Shown in pieces: positions 44,202 through 52,514 of a DNA stretch of 64,000 nt (within the stretch, counting starts at the first letter, position 1; every line of letters starts with the position of its first letter). The notes beneath the pieces are model-generated. The model saw only the letters and a program-made list of their open reading frames with translations, searched no databases and had not been told where the DNA came from. Source of the DNA: Aeromicrobium marinum DSM 15272 (lineage in GTDB: Bacteria; Actinomycetota; Actinomycetes; Propionibacteriales; Nocardioidaceae); the NCBI RefSeq assembly GCF_000160775.2, contig NZ_CM001024.1, positions 806,393 through 870,392 of the forward strand, in the 5' to 3' direction. A program made the translations under genes and the position numbers.

Positions 44202-45179
44202 ATGCGTGCCTTCACCTGCGGGATCTGCGACAGCCCCCTCTACTTCGAGAACTCGGTGTGCGTGTCGTGCGGCACCAACCTCGGATTCTCGCGGGACCGT
44301 CGCGAGATCGTGCCGGTCGACGAGGGCGGACGGTGGATCGATCCCGACGGCCTGGTCTGGCACGTGTGCGACAACCTCAACCTGTCCGGCTGCACCTGGT
44401 TGGCACCACTGGAGGGCGGGGCGTGCTCCGCGTGCGACCTCACCCGCACCCGGCCCTCCGACGACGACCTGACCGGACTGTCGCAGTTCCCGGTGGCCGA
44501 GGCGGCCAAGCGACACCTGTTGGTCGAGCTGGACACGCAGGGGCTCTCGTACGTCTCGCGCGACGACGACCCGGAGTTCGGGCTGTGCTTCGACATGCTG
44601 TCCAGCGTCGAGGAGAACGTGGTCATCGGCCACGAGGACGGGGTCATCACGATCGACCTCGCCGAGGGCGACGACGCCCACCGCGTGAAGGTGCGGGTCG
44701 AGCTGGCCGAGCCGTACCGCACGATGCTGGGCCACCTGCGGCACGAGGTCGGCCACTACATGGAGTTCCTGCACGTGCGGGGCGACCGGATCGCGGCCGC
44801 CCGGGAGCTGTTCGGCAACGAGGAGGCCAGCTATCCCGAGGCGATCGAGCGACACTACGAGCAGGGTCCTCCGGAGAACTGGGAGGACTCGTACATCAGC
44901 ACCTACGCCACGATGCACCCCTTCGAGGACTTCGCCGAGACGTTCGCCCACGTGCTGCACATCACCGACACCGTCGACACGGCCGCCTCCTACGGACTGC
45001 TGGCGATCGACCCGTCGGCCTTCAGCTCGTTCCGTGACCTGGTCACGGGCGTCTGGGTGCCGCTGTCGACGGCACTGAACCAGATCAACCGCAGCATGGG
45101 TGCGCTCGACCTCTACCCGTTCGTCATCCCGCCGCCGGTGCTCGACAAGCTGGAGTTCGTCGCCTCCCTCCGCACCTGA
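44202..45179 (+). CDS. Putative zinc-ribbon metallopeptidase (Peptidase_Mx-like)
   Basis: A 325-residue protein. The N-terminus is a zinc ribbon (RAFTCGICDSPLYFENSVC and VSCGTNLGFS), with more Cys at SGCTWLAPLEGGACSACD. The catalytic motif is HEVGHYMEF at residues 181-185, with downstream acidic residues in FEDFAETFAHVLHITDT as the likely third ligand. The family is one I associate with transglutaminase/ATP-grasp neighbourhoods. No signal peptide is visible, so it probably acts in the cytoplasm and could release or trim the product of the neighbouring ligase. Confidence 0.85.
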   Translation: MRAFTCGICDSPLYFENSVCVSCGTNLGFSRDRREIVPVDEGGRWIDPDGLVWHVCDNLNLSGCTWLAPLEGGACSACDLTRTRPSDDDLTGLSQFPVAEAAKRHLLVELDTQGLSYVSRDDDPEFGLCFDMLSSVEENVVIGHEDGVITIDLAEGDDAHRVKVRVELAEPYRTMLGHLRHEVGHYMEFLHVRGDRIAAARELFGNEEASYPEAIERHYEQGPPENWEDSYISTYATMHPFEDFAETFAHVLHITDTVDTAASYGLLAIDPSAFSSFRDLVTGVWVPLSTALNQINRSMGALDLYPFVIPPPVLDKLEFVASLRT

Positions 45180-45203
45180 CCCCACCCCACCCCCCCCCTT
45201 CCG

Positions 45204-45260
45204 CGAGTGGCGCAGATCGGCTGTTTCGAGACGGCGTGTCGCCCCGAACTGCGCCACTCG
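45204..45260. repeat. Intergenic inverted repeat, family 2
   Basis: CGAGTGGCGCAGATCGG (45204-45220) and CCGAACTGCGCCACTCG (45244-45260) match with one mismatch over 17 bp and a 23-nt loop. It lies between two same-strand genes. It is similar in design, not in sequence, to the family at 21130 and 48563. Confidence 0.75.
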
Positions 45261-45293
45261 TGACCAGGATTGCGCCGATGGGAGGATGGTCCG

Positions 45294-46436
45294 GTGACCG
45301 ATGAACCGCGCAAGCCGCTCCCGCTGGTGTTCGAGGCGCCCCGTGGTCGGGGCAAGCCTCCACGACACCTCGCCGACCTCTCGACCGAGGAACGGACGGC
45401 CGCGGCCGCCGAGCTGGGGGAGCCCGCCTTCCGGGTCAAGCAGGTCGCCCACCACTACTACGCCCGGCTCGAGCGTGACCCCGCCGCGATGACCGATCTG
45501 CCCGCGGCGAACCGGGACCGCATCGCCGCAGCACTGCTGCCGACCCTGCTCGACCCCGTCCGGACGATGGAGGCCGACCGCGGCACCACGGTCAAGAACC
45601 TCTGGCGGCTGTTCGACGGCGCCCTGGTCGAGTCGGTCCTCATGCGGTACCTGTCCGCCGACGGTCCGGGCCGGGCGACCATCTGTGTCTCGAGCCAGGC
45701 CGGCTGCGGCATGGCGTGTCCGTTCTGCGCCACCGGGCAGGGCGGCCTGCAACGCAACATGAGCACGGCCGAGATCGTCGACCAGGTCGTCGACGCCGCC
45801 GGCCGCATGGCGCGCGGTGAGGTCGCCGGCGGCCCGGGCCGCCTCTCGAACGTGGTCTTCATGGGCATGGGGGAGCCGATGGCCAACTACCGGGCCGTCG
45901 TCGGCGCGATCCGGCGCATGGTCGCACCGGCGCCGGACGGCCTGGGCCTCTCGGCCCGCAACATCACCCTCAGCACCGTGGGCCTGGTGCCCCGCATCCG
46001 CCAGCTGACCGAGGAGGGCATCCCGGTCACCCTGGCGGTGTCGCTGCACGCCCCGGACGACGAGCTGCGCGACACCCTGGTGCCGATCAACACCCGGTGG
46101 AAGGTCGACGAGGTCGTCGACGCCGCGCGTGCGTACTTCGACGCGACCGGCCGTCGGGTCTCGATCGAGTACGCGATGATGCGTGACATCAACGACCAGG
46201 CGTGGCGTGCGGACCTGCTGGGCGACGTCCTGACGGCCCGGGGCGGGATCGGCTGGGTGCACGTGAACCTGATCCCGCTGAACCCCACGCCCGGATCGAA
46301 GTGGACCGCCTCACGGCGCGAGGACGAGCGGGAGTTCGTGCGCCGGCTCGAGGCCAAGGGCATCTCGACCACGGTCCGCGACACCCGAGGCAGCGACATC
46401 GACGGGGCCTGCGGTCAGCTGGCCGCGGCGGAGTGA
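45294..46436 (+). CDS. rlmN: 23S rRNA (A2503-C2) / tRNA methyltransferase RlmN
   Basis: A 380-residue radical-SAM enzyme. The cluster motif is [11 protein letters not shown], the gly-rich MGMGEPMAN follows, and the terminal [15 protein letters not shown] holds the methyl-carrier Cys. It methylates C2 of A2503 in 23S rRNA and of A37 in some tRNAs. A GGAGG precedes the GTG. It is separated from cdsA by the transglutaminase cassette. Confidence 0.95.
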   Translation: MTDEPRKPLPLVFEAPRGRGKPPRHLADLSTEERTAAAAELGEPAFRVKQVAHHYYARLERDPAAMTDLPAANRDRIAAALLPTLLDPVRTMEADRGTTVKNLWRLFDGALVESVLMRYLSADGPGRATICVSSQAGCGMACPFCATGQGGLQRNMSTAEIVDQVVDAAGRMARGEVAGGPGRLSNVVFMGMGEPMANYRAVVGAIRRMVAPAPDGLGLSARNITLSTVGLVPRIRQLTEEGIPVTLAVSLHAPDDELRDTLVPINTRWKVDEVVDAARAYFDATGRRVSIEYAMMRDINDQAWRADLLGDVLTARGGIGWVHVNLIPLNPTPGSKWTASRREDEREFVRRLEAKGISTTVRDTRGSDIDGACGQLAAAE

Positions 46437-46441
46437 GCCCT

Positions 46442-47323
46442 GTGGGTCGTGACGGACTGTCCGACCGCGTGACCGCCTGGCGGGATGCCGGTCGGTACCT
46501 CGAGCTGGGCGGGCACCGCATCTTCGTCCATGAACAGCCAGGTGACGGCACCACGGTGCTGGTGCTGCACGGCTACCCGGGGTCGAGCCACGACTTCGCG
46601 GAGGTCGTCGGACGGCTGTCGGCGCCGGTCGTGGCACCGGACCTCCTCGGCTACGGGTTCTCGGACAAGCCGACCCGCGCCACCTACTCGCTGTTCGAGC
46701 AGGCCGATCTGGTGGAACAGGTGGCGCGGGAGGTCGGGGTGCAGCGATGCGTCCTGGTGGCCCACGACATGGGCACGACGGTCGCGGCCGAGCTGCTGGC
46801 ACGCCACCACGAGGGCCGCCTGTCCTTCGACGTGGACCAGGTCGTCCTCACCAACGGGTCGATCTTCATCGACCTGGCCCGACTGACGCGGGGGCAACGC
46901 GCCGGCCTGCGCCTCCGCTCGTGGCTCCCCGCCGTCGCGCTTCCCGGGGCCTTCGTCCGCCGCAGCCTGCGGGAGAGCATCGCGCCGGGGACCGACGTGG
47001 GCGCCGAGGATCTCGCGGACCTGCTCGGTCTGATCGGCCGGGGCGGGGGTCGTCGTGTGCTGCTCCGGCAGCTCGTGTACCTCGAGGAGCGCCGTCGCCA
47101 CCAGGCGCGTTGGACCGCGGGCCTGGTCGACTTTCCCGGACCGGTGACCGCCGCGTGGGGCCTGCGGGACCCGATCGCGATCCCCGCCATGGTCGACCGC
47201 CTGGGCGAGCTCCGTCCCGCCACCACGGTCGTGTCCTGGCCGGACGTCGGCCACTGGCCGAGCCTCGAGGCGCCCGACCGCCTCGCAGCGGTGATCCGGG
47301 AGTGCGTGGACTCCGGCGGGTGA
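46442..47323 (+). CDS. Alpha/beta hydrolase with Asp nucleophile
   Basis: A 293-residue alpha/beta hydrolase. The oxyanion-side HGYPGSSHDF is clear, DLLGYGFSDKP follows, and the nucleophile elbow is VAHDMGTTVA with Asp in place of Ser, as in haloalkane dehalogenases and epoxide hydrolases. The general base would be the final His in DVGHWPSLEAPD. The reaction (dehalogenation, epoxide opening or other) cannot be decided. It starts 5 bp after the rlmN stop. Confidence 0.85.
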   Translation: MGRDGLSDRVTAWRDAGRYLELGGHRIFVHEQPGDGTTVLVLHGYPGSSHDFAEVVGRLSAPVVAPDLLGYGFSDKPTRATYSLFEQADLVEQVAREVGVQRCVLVAHDMGTTVAAELLARHHEGRLSFDVDQVVLTNGSIFIDLARLTRGQRAGLRLRSWLPAVALPGAFVRRSLRESIAPGTDVGAEDLADLLGLIGRGGGRRVLLRQLVYLEERRRHQARWTAGLVDFPGPVTAAWGLRDPIAIPAMVDRLGELRPATTVVSWPDVGHWPSLEAPDRLAAVIRECVDSGG

Positions 47324-47341
47324 CGCCGGCCGGCCGCTCGG

Positions 47342-47347
47342 TAGCGT
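47342..47347 (+). promoter_or_regulatory. -10 of the crotonase gene (leaderless)
   Basis: TAGCGT, 7 nt, then ATG at 47355. Confidence 0.4.
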
Positions 47348-47354
47348 GGGGTTC

Positions 47355-48089
47355 ATGCCCGATGCCCCCGTGCTGTCGTCCGAGCGCGACGGCGACGTCG
47401 TCCTGCTGACCCTGCGCCGCCCCGAGCGCCGCAACGCGCTCAACACCGAGCTGTGCCGGGCGATCCACGCCGCGGTCGACGAGGCGGTCGAGGCCGGGGC
47501 CCGCGTCCTCGTCGTCACCGGAGAGGGCACCGCGTTCTGCTCCGGCGCCGATCTCGGGGGGGTGTACGGCGACGAGTTCCTCGACGCGCTCTACGGGATG
47601 CTGCACCACCTCGCGAAGGTTCCGGTGCCGATCGTCGCGGCGGTCAACGGTCCCGCGATCGGCGCCGGCACCCAGCTGGCCATGGCGTGCGACCTGCGGG
47701 TCGCCGACGAGAGCGCGGTGTTCGCCGTGCCCACCGGCCGCAACGGCATGGCGGTCGACGCCTGGACGATCCGCACGCTCGCCCAGCTCGCCGGCTCCGG
47801 GCCGGCTCGCCGACTGATGCTGGCCGCGGAGTCGCTGGACCGCGACGCGGCGCTCGGCCACGGCCTCGCGGACCGCTCGGGCACCCTCGACGTCGCCATC
47901 GACTGGGCCCGCGACATCGCCACCCTGGCTCCCCTGAGCCTCGCGCACAACAAGCTCGTGCTGAACGGGTCCGCTGCCGACGACGACGCGATCGCCGCGT
48001 CCTTCACGGCCGTGTGGGCCAGCGAGGACGTCCGTGAGGGCGCCGCTGCCCGGGCCGAGAAGCGCCGTCCGACCTTCACCGGCCGCTGA
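47355..48089 (+). CDS. Enoyl-CoA hydratase/isomerase family protein
   Basis: A 244-residue crotonase-fold protein. Oxyanion segments are GTAFCSGADLGGVY and PAIGAGTQLAMACDLRVA. The second catalytic acid region (VPTGRNGMAVDAWTI) lacks the usual Glu, so it may be a non-hydratase member. It is followed with a one-base overlap by an acyl-CoA-synthetase-like fragment, suggesting a coupled acyl-CoA role. Confidence 0.85.
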   Translation: MPDAPVLSSERDGDVVLLTLRRPERRNALNTELCRAIHAAVDEAVEAGARVLVVTGEGTAFCSGADLGGVYGDEFLDALYGMLHHLAKVPVPIVAAVNGPAIGAGTQLAMACDLRVADESAVFAVPTGRNGMAVDAWTIRTLAQLAGSGPARRLMLAAESLDRDAALGHGLADRSGTLDVAIDWARDIATLAPLSLAHNKLVLNGSAADDDAIAASFTAVWASEDVREGAAARAEKRRPTFTGR

Positions 48090-48568
48090 TGCCGTCCGCC
48101 GAACCCAGCCTCGCGTTCCGGCTGCTCGACGTCCACGTGATCCACGGGCGGGCCGACGACCGGGCCGTGCAGCACCCCGACCTCACCCGGTCGTTCGCCG
48201 AGCTCCTGCACGAGTCGGCCAGCCTGGCGGGAGGCCTGAGGATGATGGGCCTGGGCCCGGAGGACGTCCTGGTGCTCCGGTCGCCGTCGGTGCAGGTGCG
48301 TGTCGTCACGGTGCTCGCGTGCATCCGCCTCGGTGCGCACGTCGAGGACGACGCCGTGTCGCCGCATGCCGTCGTCGAGGGCGATCCGGCGCAGGTGGTG
48401 CTCGGCGACGCCGCCGAGTCGTGGGCGGTCCTGCTGAAGGCCGGACGTGGCGACCCGGCGGAGGCCGCGCCCACCGACCCGCCGGGCTACGCAGCCCGGG
48501 TCGCCGAGCAGCACGCGGACCTGGTCGAACCCCTGCTGGCCGGCCGCCCCGTCTCCCTTCCCCGCTGA
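48089..48568 (+). CDS. Short protein resembling the N-terminus of AMP-dependent acyl-CoA synthetases
   Basis: A 159-residue protein. The first half (AVQHPDLTRSFAELLHESAS, GLGPEDVLVLRSPSVQVRV, ACIRLGAHVEDD) matches the substrate-side start of AMP-binding enzymes, but the P-loop, the core adenylation motifs and the C-terminal lid are all missing. It could be a standalone decoy or regulatory domain, or an eroded gene kept in frame. Its stop lies inside inverted repeat family 1 copy B. Confidence 0.6.
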   Translation: MPSAEPSLAFRLLDVHVIHGRADDRAVQHPDLTRSFAELLHESASLAGGLRMMGLGPEDVLVLRSPSVQVRVVTVLACIRLGAHVEDDAVSPHAVVEGDPAQVVLGDAAESWAVLLKAGRGDPAEAAPTDPPGYAARVAEQHADLVEPLLAGRPVSLPR

Positions 48569-48625
48569 GCGTGACGATTCGGCCCTGAATCCGGTCGATC
48601 CGGGGCAGAATCGTCACGCCCAGCG
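48563..48625. repeat. Intergenic inverted repeat, family 1 copy B (bidirectional terminator candidate)
   Basis: Arms 48563-48585 and 48603-48625 match at 21 of 23 positions (left arm begins CGCTGAGCGTGACGATTC). It shares arms and general loop position with copy A at 21130-21192. It again separates convergent genes and contains the stop codon of the upstream one. Confidence 0.85.
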
Positions 48626-48653
48626 AGGGCTGGGGATTCCGCTGGGGTGGGAG

Positions 48654-49634
48654 TCAGTCGGTCGTGAGGTCGAGCACCTGGGACCAGGCCGAGCGGCGGG
48701 CCTGCGGGTCGTCGGACTGCCAGGGCAGGTAGTACGTCGGGCGGGCCCGGCGGTCGCACCAGAACTGGCCGGTGGTGTCGGTCGCTCGCTCCGACGCCGC
48801 CAACCACACGATGGTGTCGGCGCCCTGCTCGGCCGTGCGCAGGATCGGCCCGGCCACCCGGGCGAAGCGCGGCATCGACTCGCTCACACCGGGGGTGTCG
48901 GCCCACCCCGGGTGCATGCTGTGCACCGCGATGCCGTCAGCGTCGTACCGGGCGGCGAGCTCCTCGGCCATGGTGACCTGCAACCGCTTGGTGCGCGCGT
49001 AGGCACGGATGCCCTCGTAGGTCCCGCGGCGGAACTCCAGGTCGTCGCTGATCGAGGTGTCCAACGGGGCCGAGTACATGCCGCCGGACGAGACCACCAC
49101 GACGCGCGGCGACTCCTCGGCGACGAGCAACGGACGCAGCAGCTCGGTCATCAGCACCGGGCCGAGGACATGCGTCGCGAGCGTCGACTCGTGGCCCTGG
49201 GCGGACACGGTGCGTTCCGGGGGCATCACCCCGGCGTTGTGGACCAGCGCGTGCAACCCGTCGAGGCGGCCGGTGAGGTCGGCCGCGTAGCTGCGCACCG
49301 CATCCAGGTCGCTGACGTCGCACACGTCCTCCACCAGGTCCGCAGCAGGCACCTCGCGGCGGATGGCCTCGGCTGACTCGGCCAGGCGCGGCCCGGAGCG
49401 ACCCACCAGGTGGACGGTCGCGCCGAGCGCCGCGAGACCCGTGGCGGTGGCCCGCCCCAGCCCGCCGCTGCCACCGGTCACGACCACGTGCCGCCCGGCG
49501 AGCGACCCGGGCTCGGGGTCGGCCGGCCACCACCGGCGGCGCAACGCCATGCCGATGCGGGAGTAGCCGAGGACGAGGGACTTGTCGAGCGCCGTGTCGA
49601 GCGCTGCGGTGACCGGGCCGGTCGATGAGGTCAT
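48654..49634 (-). CDS. Short-chain dehydrogenase/reductase
   Basis: A 326-residue SDR. Cofactor motif is VTGGSGGLGRATATG, NAG is in LVHNAGVMPP, the catalytic Ser is in VVVSSGGMYS and YxxxK is in AYARTKRLQ. Length and the N-terminal extension (DKSLVLGYSRIGMALRRRWW) resemble the WW-domain-oxidoreductase/retinol-dehydrogenase-like group. The substrate is unknown. It has its own leaderless-type promoter, so it is not part of the HK-RR operon upstream. Confidence 0.85.
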   Translation of the reverse strand: MTSSTGPVTAALDTALDKSLVLGYSRIGMALRRRWWPADPEPGSLAGRHVVVTGGSGGLGRATATGLAALGATVHLVGRSGPRLAESAEAIRREVPAADLVEDVCDVSDLDAVRSYAADLTGRLDGLHALVHNAGVMPPERTVSAQGHESTLATHVLGPVLMTELLRPLLVAEESPRVVVVSSGGMYSAPLDTSISDDLEFRRGTYEGIRAYARTKRLQVTMAEELAARYDADGIAVHSMHPGWADTPGVSESMPRFARVAGPILRTAEQGADTIVWLAASERATDTTGQFWCDRRARPTYYLPWQSDDPQARRSAWSQVLDLTTD

Positions 49635-49640
49635 GGCACC

Positions 49641-49646
49641 ACGGTA
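49641..49646 (-). promoter_or_regulatory. -10 of the SDR gene (leaderless)
   Basis: On the minus strand TACCGT, 6 nt, then ATG at 49634. Confidence 0.4.
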
Positions 49647-49660
49647 GGCGGGCCCGGCCC

Positions 49661-50314
49661 TCACAGCAGGTCGGCCTCGTGCATCGCGATCGCCACCTGC
49701 ACCCGGTTGGTCACGTCGAGCTTGCTGAAGATGTGCGAGATGTGGGCCTTCGCCGTGGCCAGACTCATGTGCAGGTCAGCCGCGATCTCGGCGTTCGACC
49801 GACCCCGTCCGATCGCGACCGCCACCTCGATCTCCCGCTCGGTCAGCAGGTCGATCCGGGCCCGTGCGGCGGTGCTGTCCTCGGTGGGGGCGGCGTCGGT
49901 GACCTGGCGGATCAGCTGCGCCGTGACCGTCGGCGAGAGTGCCGGTTCGCCGTCGACGACACGGTGGATCGCCGAGATGATCTCGGCGGGTGGCGTGTCC
50001 TTGAGCAGGAACCCCGAGGCGCCGGCGGCGAGCGCTCGCACGACGAGGTCGTCGGCGTCGAAGGTGGTGAGGACGATCACGTGCGGCGGATCGGTCAGGC
50101 CACGGATCTGCCCGGTGGCCGAGATGCCGTCCAGCACCGGCATCCGGATGTCCATGAGGACCAGGTCGACGCCCCCGGACCGCACCGCGGCCACGGCCTC
50201 GCGGCCGTCCGGGCACTCACCCACCACCTCGAGGTCGGCTGCACCGCCGAGGATCAGGGTCAGCCCCGCCCGGACCAGGGCGTCGTCGTCGACGACGAGC
50301 ACGCGGACGCTCAT
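49661..50314 (-). CDS. NarL/LuxR-type response regulator
   Basis: A 217-residue regulator. The receiver domain has the acidic VDDD pocket, the phospho-acceptor Asp in DLVLMDIRMP (about residue 54) and Lys in FLLKDTP. The C-terminal LuxR helix-turn-helix is LTEREIEVAVAIGRGRSNAEIA. Its ATG overlaps the histidine-kinase stop (ATGA). The likely target is the divergent ABC exporter. Confidence 0.93.
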   Translation of the reverse strand: MSVRVLVVDDDALVRAGLTLILGGAADLEVVGECPDGREAVAAVRSGGVDLVLMDIRMPVLDGISATGQIRGLTDPPHVIVLTTFDADDLVVRALAAGASGFLLKDTPPAEIISAIHRVVDGEPALSPTVTAQLIRQVTDAAPTEDSTAARARIDLLTEREIEVAVAIGRGRSNAEIAADLHMSLATAKAHISHIFSKLDVTNRVQVAIAMHEADLL

Positions 50315-51468
50315 GCGGGCCACGGTAGCCAGACCCGCAGGCCGAAGTCCTGCTCGCCCTCGCGTCGGTGGATCGTGCCGCCCGCGAGGGCGATCCGCTC
50401 GGACAGGCCGACCAGCCCGAGCCCCGAGCTCGGCAGGGACTCGCCGCCGGAGCCGATCGGGTACGGGTTGGAGACGTCGAGATGGATCCCCGTGCCCGCG
50501 GCGCCGCGCAGGTGCAGGACCACCCGGGTGTCCGGGGCGTGCTTGCGGGCGTTGGTGAGCGCCTCCTGCACCGCCCGGTACAGCGTGCGGCCGATGGCGG
50601 TGGGCACGGCCGAGAGGTCGATGTCGAGGACGGCGACCAGGCGGGTCCCGGCGGCACGGGCTTCGTCGACCAGCGCGGTGACGTCGTCGGCAGCCGGTTG
50701 CGGCCGCTCGGGGCCGGCGTCCCCGGGGCCCTCCCGCAGCACACCCAGCACCTCTCGCAGCTCCACCAGCGCCTGGTGGGAGCTGGTCTGGATGATCTCC
50801 GCCGACGTGCGCACCTGCTCGGGGGTGAGGTCGTCGCGGTAGGTGAGCACCCCGGCGTGCATGGTGACCATCGAGATCCGGTGCGCGAGCACGTCGTGCA
50901 TCTCACGGGCGATGCGGTTGCGCTCGGCGACCCGAGCCTGGGCGACCCGGGCCGCCTGCTCCGCCTCGGAGGTCTCGGCCCGCTCGCGCAGGGTCGCCAG
51001 CAGCTCACGCCGGGACCCGATGAACATGCCCCAGCCGATCGTCACCGCGACGATCGTCAGGACGATCGGAGCCGTGACCAGGAAGCCGTCCTGCACCTCG
51101 GCGGGATCGATGGCGGCGAACACCAGCGCGGCGGCCGCCGTGGTGACGCCGACCGGCAGGATCTCGACCCAGCGCCGGCGGGTCGCCATCGAGAACAACG
51201 CCCACGTGGCCGGACCACCGCTGGTCATCGACACCACCGAGGCCACGTTCGTCCCCATGGCGACAGCGAAGGGGTAGCGACGGCGCCAACGGCAGGCCGC
51301 GAAGCTCACCACGCCGATCGCGAGGTCGAGCCAGAACCACCACCGGGCGTTCTCCCACTGCCACCGGCCCACCTCGAACCAGGCGAGAGCCGAGATCAGG
51401 ACGCTGAGGCCGATCCGCCACGCCATGCCCCACCGCGAGACCGGCGGGGGTGGGGCGACGGCGTTCAC
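50311..51468 (-). CDS. Sensor histidine kinase, HisKA_3 type
   Basis: A 385-residue membrane kinase of the NarL-partner family. It has about six N-terminal transmembrane segments, a short coiled linker, the phospho-His in IAREMHDVLAHRISM, and a HATPase domain ending in GLGLVGLSERIALAGG. No periplasmic sensor domain is present, as in DesK-like kinases that sense the membrane. GTG 51468 is chosen because a TAGGCT lies 7 nt before it. Confidence 0.9.
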   Translation of the reverse strand: MNAVAPPPPVSRWGMAWRIGLSVLISALAWFEVGRWQWENARWWFWLDLAIGVVSFAACRWRRRYPFAVAMGTNVASVVSMTSGGPATWALFSMATRRRWVEILPVGVTTAAAALVFAAIDPAEVQDGFLVTAPIVLTIVAVTIGWGMFIGSRRELLATLRERAETSEAEQAARVAQARVAERNRIAREMHDVLAHRISMVTMHAGVLTYRDDLTPEQVRTSAEIIQTSSHQALVELREVLGVLREGPGDAGPERPQPAADDVTALVDEARAAGTRLVAVLDIDLSAVPTAIGRTLYRAVQEALTNARKHAPDTRVVLHLRGAAGTGIHLDVSNPYPIGSGGESLPSSGLGLVGLSERIALAGGTIHRREGEQDFGLRVWLPWPA

Positions 51469-51475
51469 GACGCTC

Positions 51476-51481
51476 AGCCTA
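51476..51481 (-). promoter_or_regulatory. -10 of the HK-RR operon (leaderless)
   Basis: On the minus strand TAGGCT, 7 nt, then GTG at 51468. Confidence 0.5.
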
Positions 51482-51587
51482 CGGCGGCGTCCGGCGCCCC
51501 GGCGTCGGTCGTGCGGCCGGACCTTCTCCGCCTTTCGGCGAGGTTCGACGCGCCCCACGGCCGATGCGCGGCGGGGGAGCCATGGGG

Positions 51588-51593
51588 GAGAGT
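51588..51593 (+). promoter_or_regulatory. -10 of the ABC exporter operon (leaderless)
   Basis: GAGAGT, 6 nt, then ATG at 51600. Confidence 0.35.
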
Positions 51594-51599
51594 GGGGTC

Positions 51600-52514
51600 A
51601 TGATCACTGTCGAACACCTCACGAAGACGTACGGCGGGTTCCGCGCCGTCGACGACGTCACCTTCTCCTGCCGACCGGGAGCCGTCACCGGCTTCCTGGG
51701 GCCCAACGGCGCCGGCAAGTCCACGACCATGCGGATCATGGCCGGCCTGACCCCGGCGACGTCGGGCGACGCCAGGGTCGGCGGCGTCCGCTACCAGGAC
51801 ATCCCGAACCCCGGTACGCAGATCGGGGTCCTGCTGGACGCGTCCGCGCAGCACGCCGGCCGGACCGGTCGCGAGATCCTCGCGCTGAGCGCGGCCACCA
51901 TGGGCCTGCCGACCAGCCGGGTCGACGAGATGCTCAAGCTGGTGAGCCTGACGCCCTCGGAGTCCAAGCGGCGCGTCAAGAACTACTCCCTGGGCATGCG
52001 TCAGCGGCTCGGCATCGCCAACGCCCTGCTGGGTGACCCCAAGATCCTGATCCTCGACGAGCCGGCCAACGGGCTCGACCCGGCCGGCATCCACTGGATG
52101 CGCAGCCTGCTGCGCGAGTACGCCAACCGGGGCGGCACCGTGCTGCTGTCGTCGCACCTGCTCCACGAGATCGAGGTCATCGCCGACGAGATCATCGTCA
52201 TCGGCAACGGCCGGATCGTCGCGCAGGGCACCAAGGAGCAGCTCCTGCAGACCGCGGGCACCTTCGTCAAGGCCGCGGACCCGTCGGCCCTGGCCCACGC
52301 GCTCACCGCGGCCGGCATCACCGCGGGCCCGTCGGGCGACGGCGGTCTGCGGACCGAGTCGACCCCCGAGGAGGTCGGGCGAGTGGCGGCCGCCGCCGGG
52401 GTGGCGCTGGTCGAGCTCCGCCCCGCCGACGGCGCCGGTCTCGAGGAGATGTTCCTCGAGCTGACGGCCGAGAACCAGCGCGAAGCCACGACCCCCGAAG
52501 GAGCCTCCGCATGA
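51600..52514 (+). CDS. ABC exporter ATP-binding protein
   Basis: A 304-residue ATPase of the DRR/BcrA-like group. Walker A is FLGPNGAGKSTTMRIM (about residue 37), the signature is NYSLGMRQRLGIANAL, and Walker B is ILILDEPANGLDPAG. It overlaps the permease gene by 4 bp. With the divergent two-component system this looks like an inducible drug or peptide self-protection exporter, or a lantibiotic-type resistance module; no biosynthetic gene is adjacent. Confidence 0.92.
   Translation: MITVEHLTKTYGGFRAVDDVTFSCRPGAVTGFLGPNGAGKSTTMRIMAGLTPATSGDARVGGVRYQDIPNPGTQIGVLLDASAQHAGRTGREILALSAATMGLPTSRVDEMLKLVSLTPSESKRRVKNYSLGMRQRLGIANALLGDPKILILDEPANGLDPAGIHWMRSLLREYANRGGTVLLSSHLLHEIEVIADEIIVIGNGRIVAQGTKEQLLQTAGTFVKAADPSALAHALTAAGITAGPSGDGGLRTESTPEEVGRVAAAAGVALVELRPADGAGLEEMFLELTAENQREATTPEGASA

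Noticed and set aside
37500..45180. Recent integrative element carrying the transglutaminase cassette
   Set aside because: No integrase, direct repeats or tRNA boundary; base composition matches neighbours except for one small patch.
44067..46262. 731-codon open frame antisense to the metallopeptidase and rlmN
   Set aside because: Crosses an inverted repeat and two well-supported genes; typical GC shadow.
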